Below the pieces are notes generated by a model. It was given only the letters and a program-made list of their open reading frames with translations. It did not search any database and had not been told where the DNA came from. Below are positions 45,809 to 56,812 of a stretch of 64,000 bases of DNA, piece after piece (positions within the stretch are counted from its first letter, which is position 1; every line of letters begins with the position of its first letter). The position numbers and the translations under genes are program-made. Location: contig NC_081408.1 of NCBI RefSeq assembly GCF_030272615.1, positions 620,118,476 through 620,182,475 of the forward strand. Reading direction: 5' to 3'. Source of the stretch: Cryptomeria japonica. Lineage: Eukaryota > Streptophyta > Pinopsida > Cupressales > Cupressaceae.

Positions 45809-46539
45809 TTACATTAGCATAGCAGATTCTCTCCTCCTCTCTTGTGTTACTTCTTCTATACGTTATTCTCATTCTTCTATTTGTTGTCCTTAGTGTTGTC
45901 TACTTGAGGACGATGCAAAGCATTGAGATCTCTTTTGGTCTCTCTCATGTTGACTCAAAAGACACATGTGTTCCCTTCTTCTAGGTGACCTTCCTTGATT
46001 GGGGAATGAAGAACAATTATGCATACATACATATGATATATATACATGAATTATCATACAGCATACTGACCCCGAGGAAAGTAAAGTCACCTTGTGCTTT
46101 GTGTTTTGTGTCTATTATCCTTGGGTTTATCTCACACTTGGGGGCTAAATCCTTGCGATAACGTGTTCCTTTCCTTTCTCATTTCTTATATGTATCACTA
46201 CCTTAAAGAAATCACCCCCGGTGAGGCGTGTGCGATCGCTTTAACGTAGGGGGGCATACATCCCGTTCATATCTTTTCAAGATACTTGAAAATTTCTTGG
46301 CAAATTTAACCTTGCCTTGAAAATTTTTGATATCTTTCTTGCATGACTCATAGTGAGGGAACCTTACTACTGACAGTCATGGTTCTCCCTTGTGACCTTC
46401 CCTTTTACTTTGTCAATCGAAGTCGTAAGATCCTTAGTCCACTGGGGGCTTGGTGTATCTTGCCTCCTTGACGTGGTGAAAGTCTTTCAATATTGTTTCC
46501 TTGTACTTTACCGGAAGTATGAGCATACATACTCCCGCT
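45809..46539 (+). other. TE8 3' non-coding region
   Basis: No reading frame with motifs. 'acttgagga' (45903), 'cacttgggggctaaatc' (46135) and several 'tgggggct' words precede the PPT; the latter look like diverged PPT-like repeats. Confidence 0.5.
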
Positions 46540-46554
46540 AAAGTGGGGGCTAAA
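46540..46554 (+). other. TE8 polypurine tract
   Basis: AAAGTGGGGGCTAAA immediately before the 3' LTR. Confidence 0.75.
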
Positions 46555-47773
46555 TGTAGCGTCCTAAAATTGCGACACTTGCAATTTCGACTGCATTTCG
46601 GTCTTCACGATGGCGACGCAACACGCAACCTGAATGGAGACCCCGAAACCTGATTACGACACTGAAAACTGCATTTTTCAAGCACCCTGGCTTGAACCTC
46701 CTTGCACCCTGCTGTCCCGGGAGGTGGGACCAGAGCGCCCAGCGCCCTGGTCCCTGGGTCCTATTTTGGGCCCGGTCTCCTTTGGACTTCGGGTCTTTTT
46801 GTTTGCAATTTGGAAAATAAACTTTCCTGGTCGGCCTAAGGTCGGGAAAATCAGTCTATCAGCCCTAAATGACAAGTATATAAACTACATTTTCCTCTCC
46901 CATTTGGGTAAGAAGGTCATATGTGGAAAAGGTGTGGAAACTATACTCAAGCATTCAAGCATTAAAGCATTCCTTCAAGCAATTGATCATTCCAAGTCTC
47001 CATTCAAGGCTAAGTGTTGCATTCAAGACAAGGATTCAACCATTGAAGAGGAGATCACATACTACATGCTACATACAACATACATGCTACAACATACAAC
47101 ATACAACATCTATACCTTCACACATAAGGATACAAACATCCTTACAACAAGGTATTAGTACTTGTTTTACATTACAGACATTTACATTTACAGCACTTGC
47201 TCATTTCTTGGTTAATTCCAAAACCGGGGTTTGACCTAAAGGCAAACCCCTAATCCCTAACCCCCCAATCGTCTTCGCTTTTTTGTGTGTAGGTTACAGG
47301 TACGCGGCTGAAATTGAAGATCTGGAATCCTTGTGCAGAGACGAACAGATCCCCCTTTGTTTCGCGGATTTTTCGGAGGACCGTGGCGCCGGGCGCCATC
47401 GTCCCGACAACTTTTGCTCAAATTTGCAGGACAGCACCGTATCGACATTTTACTGCTAATTCCAGGTCCGCAGCTTCATACTGTATCCCTATCTCAGTTT
47501 ATAAGTGAGTATTTATCACTTTCTATGCATTCCTAGCTTAAATGCACATTCTTTACAAAAGAGGGTAGCCTTGTTGTCTTAACCCCTTGAAACGCATTTA
47601 GCATCCAATCTTGCATTGTGTGGGATTGGATCTTGTGGGTTTCAACCCCTCTTTTGAATGTAAAGTCTCTCCCCTAAGTGAAAACCATCAACCCTAGTGA
47701 ATCTCCCTTCTCTCTCCTTGGAGTTGGAAGAGGGGAGAGCAACTAGGGTTCGATCACGATTTTCCGCTTTACA
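46555..47773 (+). repeat. TE8 3' LTR
   Basis: 1219 bp, TGTAGCGTCC ... GCTTTACA, followed by TSD TGTAC. About 25 substitutions against the 5' LTR. Confidence 0.95.
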
Positions 47774-47778
47774 TGTAC

Positions 47779-49670
47779 CAACAATGGGTCTCAATGGAAT
47801 GTTAACCTTGTGGATTTTTGAAAGCCCACAAATACGAGGTGTCAATTCCTTGGTAGGAAAAAGGCACTTCTTGGTAGCCTCATCAAAAGAGGAGCGAGAA
47901 ATGGCTAATTTGACTTTCTTCAAGACTTTTGAGCAATGATTATAGGAAACCCTCCTATAGCTACTAGTATCCGAGAGGAGGGTAAACATTTTCATGATGT
48001 AGTCTTGCTTGTTCATAATGACCATGGCATTACCTTTGTCAGCTTTAGAGATTATAAGTTCATTATTTCTCATAAATTTTTATAAGCAAGGATCTCAACT
48101 TTAAGAATGTTACACTTGGGAGGCTTGGCCTGACGAAGAGCAACGACACAATCTTGCTTAATTTCTTCGGCAATGATAGAGGGAAGATTTTGAACCGCAC
48201 TCTCAATTTCAATGAGGAAGTCAATATGCGGAATGGAACAAGGAGTTAAGGAAAAGTTCAAGCCTCACTTGAGAAAGTTAAACACTAGGGGGTCCAAGGT
48301 GGCCTGAGATAAGTTAACCACCAACTTAGACTCCCAATTATCAATAGAGAAAGGGCTAAATAAGGTTTGGTCAAACAACGTGCATCTCAAGGATGGCAAA
48401 GGTGAAGGTGGAGGAGAGTGAGTGGGCCGACAAGGGGAGGATGGGAAACATGGGAGAGATGGGGTACAAGGAACAGTAGATGGAAGAACAAGGGGAGAGG
48501 GGTTGGAAGTCAGAGACTAGGTGGACTTAGCCATGTGGAGGAGTTGGGATGCATGGTGAGAAGAGCCATTGACCATGATGTGATTTTGAGCTATCGAAGG
48601 AGGGGCTCGAGGCTCACATTGCTTGAGGGATCTGCAATTAAAAACATCAATGCAAGTAGAATGAAAGCAATTAACGCTAGTATCACAATTTAGTGATTTT
48701 GAATACTTCAAACAAGTTATACCTGAAGGATTCAATGAAGAGTCATTGACACAAGATTGATGCTTGCACACCAAGTGTGAGAGGCGGAAGGGAAAGTAGG
48801 AGAACTCACATCACTCACATCACAAAAGACATCACCAACCTGAGAGAGTTCAGTGAATGTTGCCTGGTGCAAGAATGGGCAAGAACACCCAAGTCCAAAT
48901 CAAGGTCACAAGGATAATGATAGGCGAAAGAATGACCAAAACCATGTTGGTCAAAGGGGGTTACAAGAGAACATAAGCTAGAAACAAGGAGAGTGGATAA
49001 AGGCCAATGAATTGTTGATGCTTGGAGATAATAGGAGAAAGACGAATGGAAGATCGACAAGAGACAATAGTTGGATTTGAGTTGGGACGCCCAATAGGAT
49101 CAAGAGAGGAGTGGATAGGGGATGAGGTGGAGGCATGGGGTATGAGGATGGGATATGGTGAGGAAGGGAAGATAGATTAGGCGAGGAATGAGGAGGGGAG
49201 ATCTTGACTGAGGGTAGCCCAATCTGGAGACCACGATGTTTATGTTGCATAGAATTGAATTTTCTCCTTTGTCTCTTGATACATTCACCCTATCAGCTAA
49301 TGGCTCTGGTGTGGGAAGTCAAATCTAGGCAAATCCAAATGTCTAGTCGCAAGGAGGACACAAGCTCATGATGCAGAGGTAAGAGTCTGAAATTCAACAA
49401 ATTGATCAACCTTCTCGTATGACTGAAGACAGACCTGAGGAGAGAAAGAGTGGCCCAGAAGAAGATGTGCTTGGTACAGACATTCCAAAGGTAGTGGGTA
49501 ATTTTGACGAATAAGGGGATCAACTGAGAATCATGACATCTTTTGAGAAATTCTAGGTCTGCAAGCTTCTTAGCAGGCTTAATCCTTAAAATCTCAAACT
49601 TCTTAGATTTAAAAGATATTTCCCTCCCATGAAGGGGATCCATCAAAGCTATAATATTTCCAGAATCCAT
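47779..49670 (-). pseudogene. TE7 N-terminal region and RT fingers
   Basis: Minus strand from 49670: MDSGNIIALMDPLHGREISF, KKLADLEFLKRCHDSQLIPL (start of the Penelope-type N-terminal domain), a Pro/Ser-rich linker (about 49250-48980), and a Cys/His/Ser-rich part (about 48774-48517). Then NFSLTPCSIPHIDFLIEIES (48261-48070) and the RT N-terminus NNELIISKADKGNAMVIMNK, FDEATKKCLFPTKELTPRIC, GLSKIHKVNIPLRPIVGT, where TE8 interrupts. Several frames are involved, so shifts and stops have accumulated. The same order appears in TE9, which confirms the reading. Confidence 0.82.
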
Positions 49671-49685
49671 TCAAATATTTTTAGT

Positions 49686-52487
49686 AGTTTCTAGATTTTC
49701 TCATGTTCTCTTATAACCCCCACCAACCAATGTGGTTTTGGTCATTCTTTTGCCTGTTGTCCTCCTTGCAATCCTGATTTGGACTCGGGTGTTCTTGCCC
49801 ATTCTCACACCAAGAAACGATCATTGTTCTCTTAGGTTGGCGATGTCTTCTATGATGTGAGTTCTCCTATGCAGCCAAATTGTCCCTTGCGCCTCTCACA
49901 CTTGGCATACAAGCATCGATCTTGTCTCAATAGCTCTTCACCGAAGCCTTCAAGTACGGTTTGCTTGAACTGTTCACAATTTTTGAATTATAATACTAGC
50001 ATCAATTCCTTTCATTCTACTTGCATTGATGTTTTTTATTGTGGATCCCTCAAGAAATGTGATCCTCTAGCCCCTCCTTTGACAACTCAAAATCACATCA
50101 TGGTTAACGACTCCTCACCATGCATCCCAACCCCTCCATGTGGCTCAGTCCACCTTGTCTCTGACTTCTAACCCCTCTCCCCTCATTGTTCTTCTATATT
50201 TTGTTCCTCTTACCCCATCTCTCCTATGTTCCCCATCCTCCCCTTGTCGACCCACTCACTCTCCTCCGCCTTCTTCACCTCCACCATCCTCGAGATGCAC
50301 ATTACTTAACCAAACATCATTTAGGCCTTTCTCTATTGATAATCGAGAGTCTAAGTTGGTGGTTAACTTATCTCAGACCACCTTGGATCCCCTGTTTAAA
50401 TTTCTCAAGCAACGCCTGAACTTTTCCTTAACTCCTCATTCCATTTTGCATATTGAATTCCTCATCAAAATTGAGAGTGTGGTTCATAATATTCCCTCTT
50501 TTTTTGCCAAAGAAATCAAGCAAGATTATGTCATTTCTCTTCAGTGGGGCAAGCCTCCCAAGTGTAACATTCCTAAAGTTGAGATCCTTGCTTATAAAAA
50601 TTATATGAGCAATAATGATCTTATAATCTCCAAAGATGACAAAGGCATCACCATGATCATTATGAACAAGTAATACTAAATCACAAAAATGTCTATTCTC
50701 CTCTAGGATACTAGTAGCTATAGGAGGGTTTCCCATAACCGTTGCTCGAAAATCTTGAAGAAAGTCAAATTGGCCATTTATTGCTCCTCCTTTGATGAGG
50801 CTACCAAGAAGCGTCTTTTTCCTACCAAGGAATTGGCCCTTCGTATTTATGAAGTTCTGAAAATCAATAAGGCAAACATTCTATTGAGACCCATTGTTGA
50901 TATAATTGGGTCTCCAACTTACAAGTTAGCCTCTTTCCTCGCTAAATTGCTTTCCCCTCTTGTGGAAAACTCAGACTCTTTCATCAAAGATTCTATCCAT
51001 TTTTTCCAATTCATCAAGGACTCTATATTAGATAGTAATGACATCTTGGTTAGCTTTGATGTTGTCTCCCTCTTCACCAAGGTCCCCATTCCTAATTCTA
51101 TCGACATCGTCAAACTTAAGATAAGTGCAAAGATTTCCTCTTTGATGGAGTTATGCTTGAGATCCACCTTCTTTTCCTTCCAAGACATTATCTATGAATA
51201 GGTGGATGGTGTGGCCATGGGTTCCCCACTTTCCCTTGTTATAGCTAACTTGTATATGGAACATTTTGAGGATATTGCCTTACGTTCTTTCCCTCTCAAG
51301 CCGAAGTGGTGGAAGAGATACATAGATGAAACCAATTTCTATTGGCCTCATGGTCTTGACATATTAGAATAATTCCATGATCATCTCAATAATATAGCCC
51401 CTTGCATCTCCTTTACCAAGGAGCTAGAGTCAAACAACCTATTACCTTTCTTGGATGTATTAATCATTAAAAAACTTGATGGCTCCCTAGGTCGGTAGGT
51501 GTTCCACAAAGCCACCCACATTGACCTTTATCTTCATGCCTCTTCCCACTACCACCCTAGCCAAAAAGTTGGGATCCTTAAAACCTTGGCTTGAGAGCCC
51601 ATTGTATTTGCCAAGAGCTTTCCAATCTTCAAAAAGTCTTCAAGTGAATTTCTAGAGCATTTCTCCAAGAAAAATCTTTCTTTCATTCTATTTCCAATCC
51701 CCCCCTTCTCAATCTATGGTGCTCTTTGTGGTTTCCCTTCCTTATGTTGAAGGCATCTCCCACAAGATCTCAAACCTTTTGCTCAAAAGAGGTACTCATT
51801 TTGCCCTCAAACCCTTGTCCACCTTAAAAAATTGGATCCCCCCTCTTAAAGAATCCAAAGACCTTTTTAGAGTTTGGAGCCTACAAGGTTGTTCTCTCCT
51901 GTGGAACCCCCTATATAGGTGAAACAAGTCGCTCCTTTAGCACCAAAATCAAAGAGCATGGGGCAGACATCAAGCATGAGGGTATTGTTAAATCGGCTCT
52001 TGTTGAGCATTCTTCTTCCACCAAGCACCACATTTGTTTGAAATACACTCAAATTGTGTTTAAGAAGGACAACTTCTTTAAAAGGAAACTCAAAGAGGCA
52101 ATCAAAATTAATAATAACCCCACCAATATCAATCGTGATGAAGGGTGGAGTTTAAGTCTCTCTTGGCATCCCTTATTATCGATGCTTAGTAACCTCCATC
52201 TTCCCCCTTCGTAGATCCTCTCTCTTCCCATTTCCCTCATCTTGGCCCACCTTCATCCTCCTCCACCCCGCTCCCTGCCCCTCTCCCCTCTCGTCCTCTC
52301 CTCTCTCACCCCTATCGTCTAGTACCACTCATTTTCTATCTTGTTCTTTATTTATCTTTTGTTTGGTTCTCTTTCTCTTTTGTAAATTTTTTGTCTTCAT
52401 TTTGTTGTTTTCATTCTTATTTTTATTTGTGTGGCCTCATTTTTGTTCTCTCCCATTTTTTTACTTTTATTCTTTGATGGCATTCTT
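49686..52487 (+). mobile_element. TE9, second Penelope-like element, head-to-head with TE7
   Basis: Homologous to TE7 from its position ~48985 onward through the shared pyrimidine-rich 3' region ('ttcattttgttgttttcatt', 'gtgtggcctcattt', 'gatggcatt'). It is 5'-truncated by about 700 bp relative to TE7 and lies in the opposite orientation, the two 5' sides meeting near 49680. Not interrupted by TE8, so it shows the uninterrupted element (2.8 kb). No LTR pair and no clear target duplication. Confidence 0.85.
49720..52214 (+). pseudogene. TE9 reverse transcriptase-GIY-YIG endonuclease (decayed)
   Basis: N-terminal text (GFGHSFACCPPCNPDLDSG, then 49857-50171) is followed by NNDLIISKDDKGITMIIMNK (about 50610-50670). 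The RT then reads FDEATKKRLFPTKELALRIY, ANILLRPIVDIIGSPTYKL, motif A ILVSFDVVSLFTKVP, motif B VDGVAMGSPLSLVIANLYM and motif C KRYIDETNFYW (51320-51350). The catalytic YxDD is changed to YIDE. A TAG at 51199-51201 lies just before motif B, with others at about 51372 and 51498. The endonuclease after a shift (about 51880-52140) keeps VVCSCGTPYIGETSRSF, IKEHGADIKHE and VEHSSSTKHHIC, a better preserved GIY-YIG core than in TE7. Terminal stop at 52212. Confidence 0.86.
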
Positions 52488-52683
52488 TTTTGCATGGGGG
52501 CTTCAGTGGCTAGGCAAAATTATATCACGTGCATTCATATTGGGGGGTTTAATATCCCAAAAATTAGGGTACAATATATTGCCTATAAATGAAAATAGGG
52601 GATTTTAAATTTAGGATATGAAAAAATACAATAGTTGGTGAAAATATGAGTGCATTTAATTCAGGTTTTCTATGTTATAGGCA
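52488..52683. other. Short spacer between TE9 and TE10
   Basis: Unassigned AT-rich DNA; 'tattgcctat' (52580) and 'ataggcaata' (52677) form a small inverted pair next to the TE10 breakpoint. Confidence 0.4.
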
Positions 52684-53367
52684 ATATGTTTTGATTCTGA
52701 TGATGTTTTTGAGGGTGTAAAAAATGATACATATGATGTTGATTCTCTTCCTATGTTTGACAGACAAAATGACAATGCATATATGGTTGATAGGTATGAT
52801 AATGAAGGTTCATATGTTGATATGAATTCTAGCTTTGATATGCATTATGAGGATCTACCTTTTAGAAGACATGACAGATCTGGGGTGTTTTTCTCAGATT
52901 TGCAAGGAGGAAATGAACCATTGGCAAGTAAAAATCATGTACTTTCATGTGTGCAAAATGCTGATAGTCTTTGTGATCAGCAAGTGGAAGTGCAGTCATG
53001 TTATGAGGAAGTTTTCCTCTCTAGTTTGCAAGCTGTCATTGTGGAGAAGTGTTCATCATTTGAGCAAACTAGTAATATAGATGTGCCTGATGTTTTCAAC
53101 TTTCAGAATGAGTTAGACTACTTTCCATTTCAGCTAGAAAAAAATGGTAAAGAGTATGGCACTCTTATGTCACCTGGTGATCAGCACGTTCAGCATTCGT
53201 TTGGTTTCCAAAGATTGATTGATTATGAACATGCTACTAATTATGTTTTATGTGACCAGCTGATTAGAAGTGGAAGTGTCTTTGATCAGGCAGATTGGAA
53301 TGATGATCTCAACTTACCTCCGGTTAGTGGAAATGAAAATCAAGTGTTTGACAGAGGTAAGAAATGA
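52684..53367 (+). pseudogene. 5'-truncated copy of the TE10 ORF
   Basis: Encodes the same C-terminal ~226 residues as 59520-60203 with no difference that I can see. The upstream 289 codons and leader are missing; the break falls within 'atatgttttgattc'. Confidence 0.9.
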
Positions 53368-55479
53368 TTTCAGTTTTGATGGCCTGGGGCCATTGATAAG
53401 TTGTATATTTTGTACAGTTGCTTTGCTTTCAGTTGTGTGGTTTTCAATAAAGTGCCCTGCTGTTTGGGTAGAATAAGGAAGCCCTGTTTTGAGCAGAGAA
53501 GAATTGAGAGAAGAATGATCCATTTTTTGGGTGGTCTGCTTAACCAAAGATATCTGGATTCTTGTGTTGATCTTGTAATCAACCATCCCCAGTCAGAGCC
53601 ACTGTTGGGACTGATTAAAATTGAGTCAATTTTATAGGCCCATTTCAAATTTTTGCTCTGCATACCTAAATGAAGTCAGTTTGAACAGCCTAGTTAGCAA
53701 GGGGGTAAAATGGAGCCAGTTGATTTTCAAAGGGTAAGGCTCGGGATTCATGTCCCACACCTTTCATTTGGCCTATTCAGTGATGTGCAACTTTCAGAAT
53801 TCAATTTGGATAAGTTTATGAGGTACCCAGTTTGAGGGGTGAGCTGGAAGTGCATGTTAGGCACAAATGCATATTTTATTGAGTAGCCTACTTTGAGCGA
53901 TTATATCTTTTGCCCTGTTGATTGTCATGGAGAAATTCAAAATGGATTCAATTGTATGCATAAAAGTGAGTTACCTTGCAAAATTTCAAGTCTTGACGAA
54001 TCTGTTTGCTCCGTTTTCATAGCCAAATCCGTTTGTAGTTTGTGATGTTTGCACAAGTGTAAAAAAGTTCTGGTGAGCGTCATGTCAGAATGTTTGTTCC
54101 GAGCTAATTTTGGTATAAATGGTGAGCTACATTTCAAATTTCAAGGCTCTATCAATCCGTTTGATTGGTTTTCAAAAGGATTCATTTTGCCATCAAATTC
54201 AGTTATCCGCACTTCCAGTGTTAGATCAGTTAATGTAGCCGTTTTGGTGAGCGCACCGTTTGCATCCTGTCAGTCTGGTGATCGAACTGAGAATTCAAAG
54301 ATTTAACATGTACTTAAAGGTACATATGTTCCGAATTTGAGAGCCTACGGAGGTCGTTTGATATTTTTGAGAAAGGCGTCATGTGTTGCCAGAACATTGA
54401 CTTCATCAGGTCCGCAGTGTCGACAAAGCCAGTTAGGCATTTTCGGAAATTATTATCTCTTCGCTCGGGACTTGTCTTGAGAAACCGTTTGGTAGATATC
54501 ATCCTTGTATATCAAAGTACACGCCTGTCAGATGGCGAGCTCCAGAAAGGTGTTTTGACAGGTTTGAAAATTACGTCTTCGCGATTAAATGCGAAAATTG
54601 TGGCGTAATTGCCTGAAAGATGTAAAATGCAATTTTATGATCCGAAAATGGTGCCGATCGATTCCAGAGGTGTGTTTGAGGTTCCTGAAGCATTCCGAAG
54701 GTCAGTTGCTTGAAAACGAAATTTTTTTTAGTCAGACCCACTTTGGGGCCTGACCTGGCTCGATTGCAATTCGCCAGTAAGATGGTAAAAGGCGACTTCA
54801 TTTGACTGTGGATGGATAGACATATATCCAAAATGCTAATGTGTAGGCCAAAGTGAGAAATATGTCACTTCATGTTATTTTGCAAGTAATATAAACACAC
54901 TAGATGAGGTTGAGGTGTCAATGCTGTCACTATATTGTGAGAGGGCATAGATTAAAGATGGCTGGAGACAATATCAGTTTTAATATGGAGAGAGATTTTG
55001 ATCGCATAATATTTGTTGAAATGTTTGAGCATATAAAAACTACGGAAGGCTCCCAAGGATATGAATTTCTACCAAATCAAACCCCCCTCATGTGCCTTTT
55101 CATCCTGTGCATAGAAGGAGACAACAGCGAACAACACACAGCCAATTTCAATAGCGAATGCAACATAGCAAATAAAAGTCAGCCAATGATTTTTCTTTCT
55201 ACGTGGTGTTTTGGGGCTGCTGTCAAATGCTATTGCAAGTTTATGTGGTGTTTGAAGTGTAGCAAAGAAACCATGCTATGGCAGATCATGTTTTTGACAA
55301 AGGGGTTGTAGGAAGATGTAAAGCAAATATTCCAAATTCTAGTTAACTTCCTCCCTCACATGGTCTCCTTTGGGTAGCAACAGCAGCAAATTAAATAATC
55401 AAACAAATGAACCAGCTCCCCCTTGTCTGTGACATAACTGGTGTTTCAAAGGCTACAAAACCATCAAGCAAATCCCCTT

Positions 55480-56660
55480 CACGTGGCATGAAAAACATGT
55501 AAAACTCTGAGTTAATGCCAGAGCCAGCACCATTTAGTCCCTGGGTTTGGAGGAGGTATTCAAAACTTTTCAAATAAATGCAGATTGAGGCGTTGGATTC
55601 CCACAAATTACAAATTGGTTAATGGTAATCCAAATGGCCTAAACTTTGTTTTCCTCCCTGCTGTGTGGAGTAGAGCTCTAGAGATTTAAAAGCCCATTGC
55701 AAACAGCAGCCACGTGGTGTTTGGGGGAGTGAAGTTATCATCCAAAGCTTCCAGCAAATGCACATTCTCAGGTGTAAAATAAACCCATTATCTTCTACAA
55801 ATGCCTTACCAGCTGCAAATCATTTTCTTCCCTTGTTGTGCATTGGGCCTGCGTGGAATGAAGAAGGTTTTAGAAGTTTAATGAATGAAATTGGCAAGTT
55901 AAAACCCCTGTGAAAGGGAGAAGAGGAATAAGTTTTAAACCAAATGTGATCTGTAGATGCAAACAGCAATTAGATTTTCCCTCCACGTGAGCCTTTCAAG
56001 AGAATGCAAATCAAATAAGATGCCAAAGACTTCTCCTTTGCCTAAAAATAGAGGCATTCAAGTTATAAATGAAAGGCAGCCATTAAAAACGCAGGAAAAG
56101 CTTCAAAAGGGCATTCCCAGGCAAAACGTTTTGTCCCACATTGGCTGGGCAAGAGCATTTTTAAATATTTAAATGTAAATCCGCACTGTAGTAATATGTC
56201 TAAGCCTCAAGGGCTTTTGACACAAGATGCCCATGGGCGCCCAAGGCGGGCCCACACGTGAGCACGTTTCCCGAGGCAATGGAAGAGTTGACTGGACGAA
56301 GACCAAGTGGACCCCACGCAGGCACGCTTACCGAGGCAAACAAGCAAAATTTTGCAGACGAAGGTCGGGTTAACGAGTGAGCAGGTTCAAGATGGATCGA
56401 CGGTGCGCGCTATTTCGCAAAGGGAAGATGCACGCGAGTTAAACCAGCGAAATAGCGAAAGTGAACGAGATCCATCCACATGGCACGTAGGTGGCGGGTA
56501 CAGTCGGCGGTCCAGCAGGCGGGTCCCGGTGAGGTGGCACACAGGTGGCGATGATGTGGCGGCCAAGTGGCAGTGACGAAGCAGATGACGTGGCGATGAT
56601 GAGGTGTCATCCTAGGTGGCGTCCGGTCAACCCCATCGACTAATCAAAGGCCGCCACGTG
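55480..56660. promoter_or_regulatory. G-box/ABRE-like cluster in the TE10 LTR
   Basis: CACGTG occurs at 55480, 55711, 55984, 56255 and 56655, with further ACGTGG at 55201 and 56588. A run of 'gtggcg' words lies between 56480 and 56660. The cluster precedes the putative TATA box. ACGTG cores are bound by plant bZIP and bHLH factors, so stress or light control is possible (inference). Confidence 0.45.
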
Positions 56661-56805
56661 GCGAGGCGTCAGAGCACAAATGGAGGCAAAAATCAAATTT
56701 AAAATGATTAAATGATATAGTTTAAACTATAGAGAATTTCGAAAAATTTAAATGATGGGTCCATGTTGAGGATTAATTCGCCCAGGGCTCAATGTTTTGC
56801 CAAAA

Positions 56806-56812
56806 TATAAAG
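56806..56812 (+). promoter_or_regulatory. Putative TATA box of the TE10 LTR
   Basis: TATAAAG in 'ccaaaatataaagtatt', about 150 bp downstream of the last CACGTG; repeated at 63642-63648. Confidence 0.4.

Larger units (their letters stand above)
39941..47773 (+). mobile_element. TE8, gypsy-type element with Gag-protease and no polymerase
   Basis: LTRs at 39941-41182 and 46555-47773, both TGTAGCGTCC ... GCTTTACA, flanked by TGTAC duplications (39936-39940 and 47774-47778). tRNA-Trp-type PBS at 41186, PPT AAAGTGGGGGCTAAA at 46540. Internal order is leader with repeats, Gag-protease ORF, Arg/Pro-rich extension, 3' non-coding. No RT, RNase H or integrase in 5.4 kb of internal sequence, so it is non-autonomous. 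About 25 substitutions separate the LTRs (roughly 2%). It is inserted into the RT of TE7. Confidence 0.93.
38036..49680 (-). mobile_element. TE7, Penelope-like retroelement, split by TE8
   Basis: Minus-strand coding order is N-terminal domain, reverse transcriptase, thumb region, GIY-YIG endonuclease, pyrimidine-rich 3' region. The 5' half lies at 49670-47779 and the 3' half at 39940-~38036, with TE8 (39941-47773, TSD TGTAC) inserted within the RT between ...LRPIVGT and IGSPTHKLASFL.... Without TE8 it is about 3.8 kb, normal for a full-length Penelope-like element. There are no LTRs of the retroviral type. GIY-YIG-bearing Penelope-like elements are characteristic of animals; in plants they are known from conifers (Dryads; Lin, Faridi and Casola 2016). 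The 3' limit is approximate. Confidence 0.88.

Noticed and set aside
38036-52487. Hammerhead ribozyme in the Penelope-like elements
   Set aside because: Some Penelope-like elements carry one; I looked for a CTGATGA ... GAAA core near the ends and did not find a convincing fold.
52684-53603. Reading the 52684 and 59520 breakpoints as the two LTR starts
   Set aside because: 59520 is inside an intact ORF and has no PPT before it; the TGTTGGG start at 53603/60439 also matches the TE1 LTR start.
54904-55311. 135-codon ORF in the TE10 LTR
   Set aside because: Present in both LTR copies but inside U3, without a domain or coding bias; identity reflects the recent duplication.
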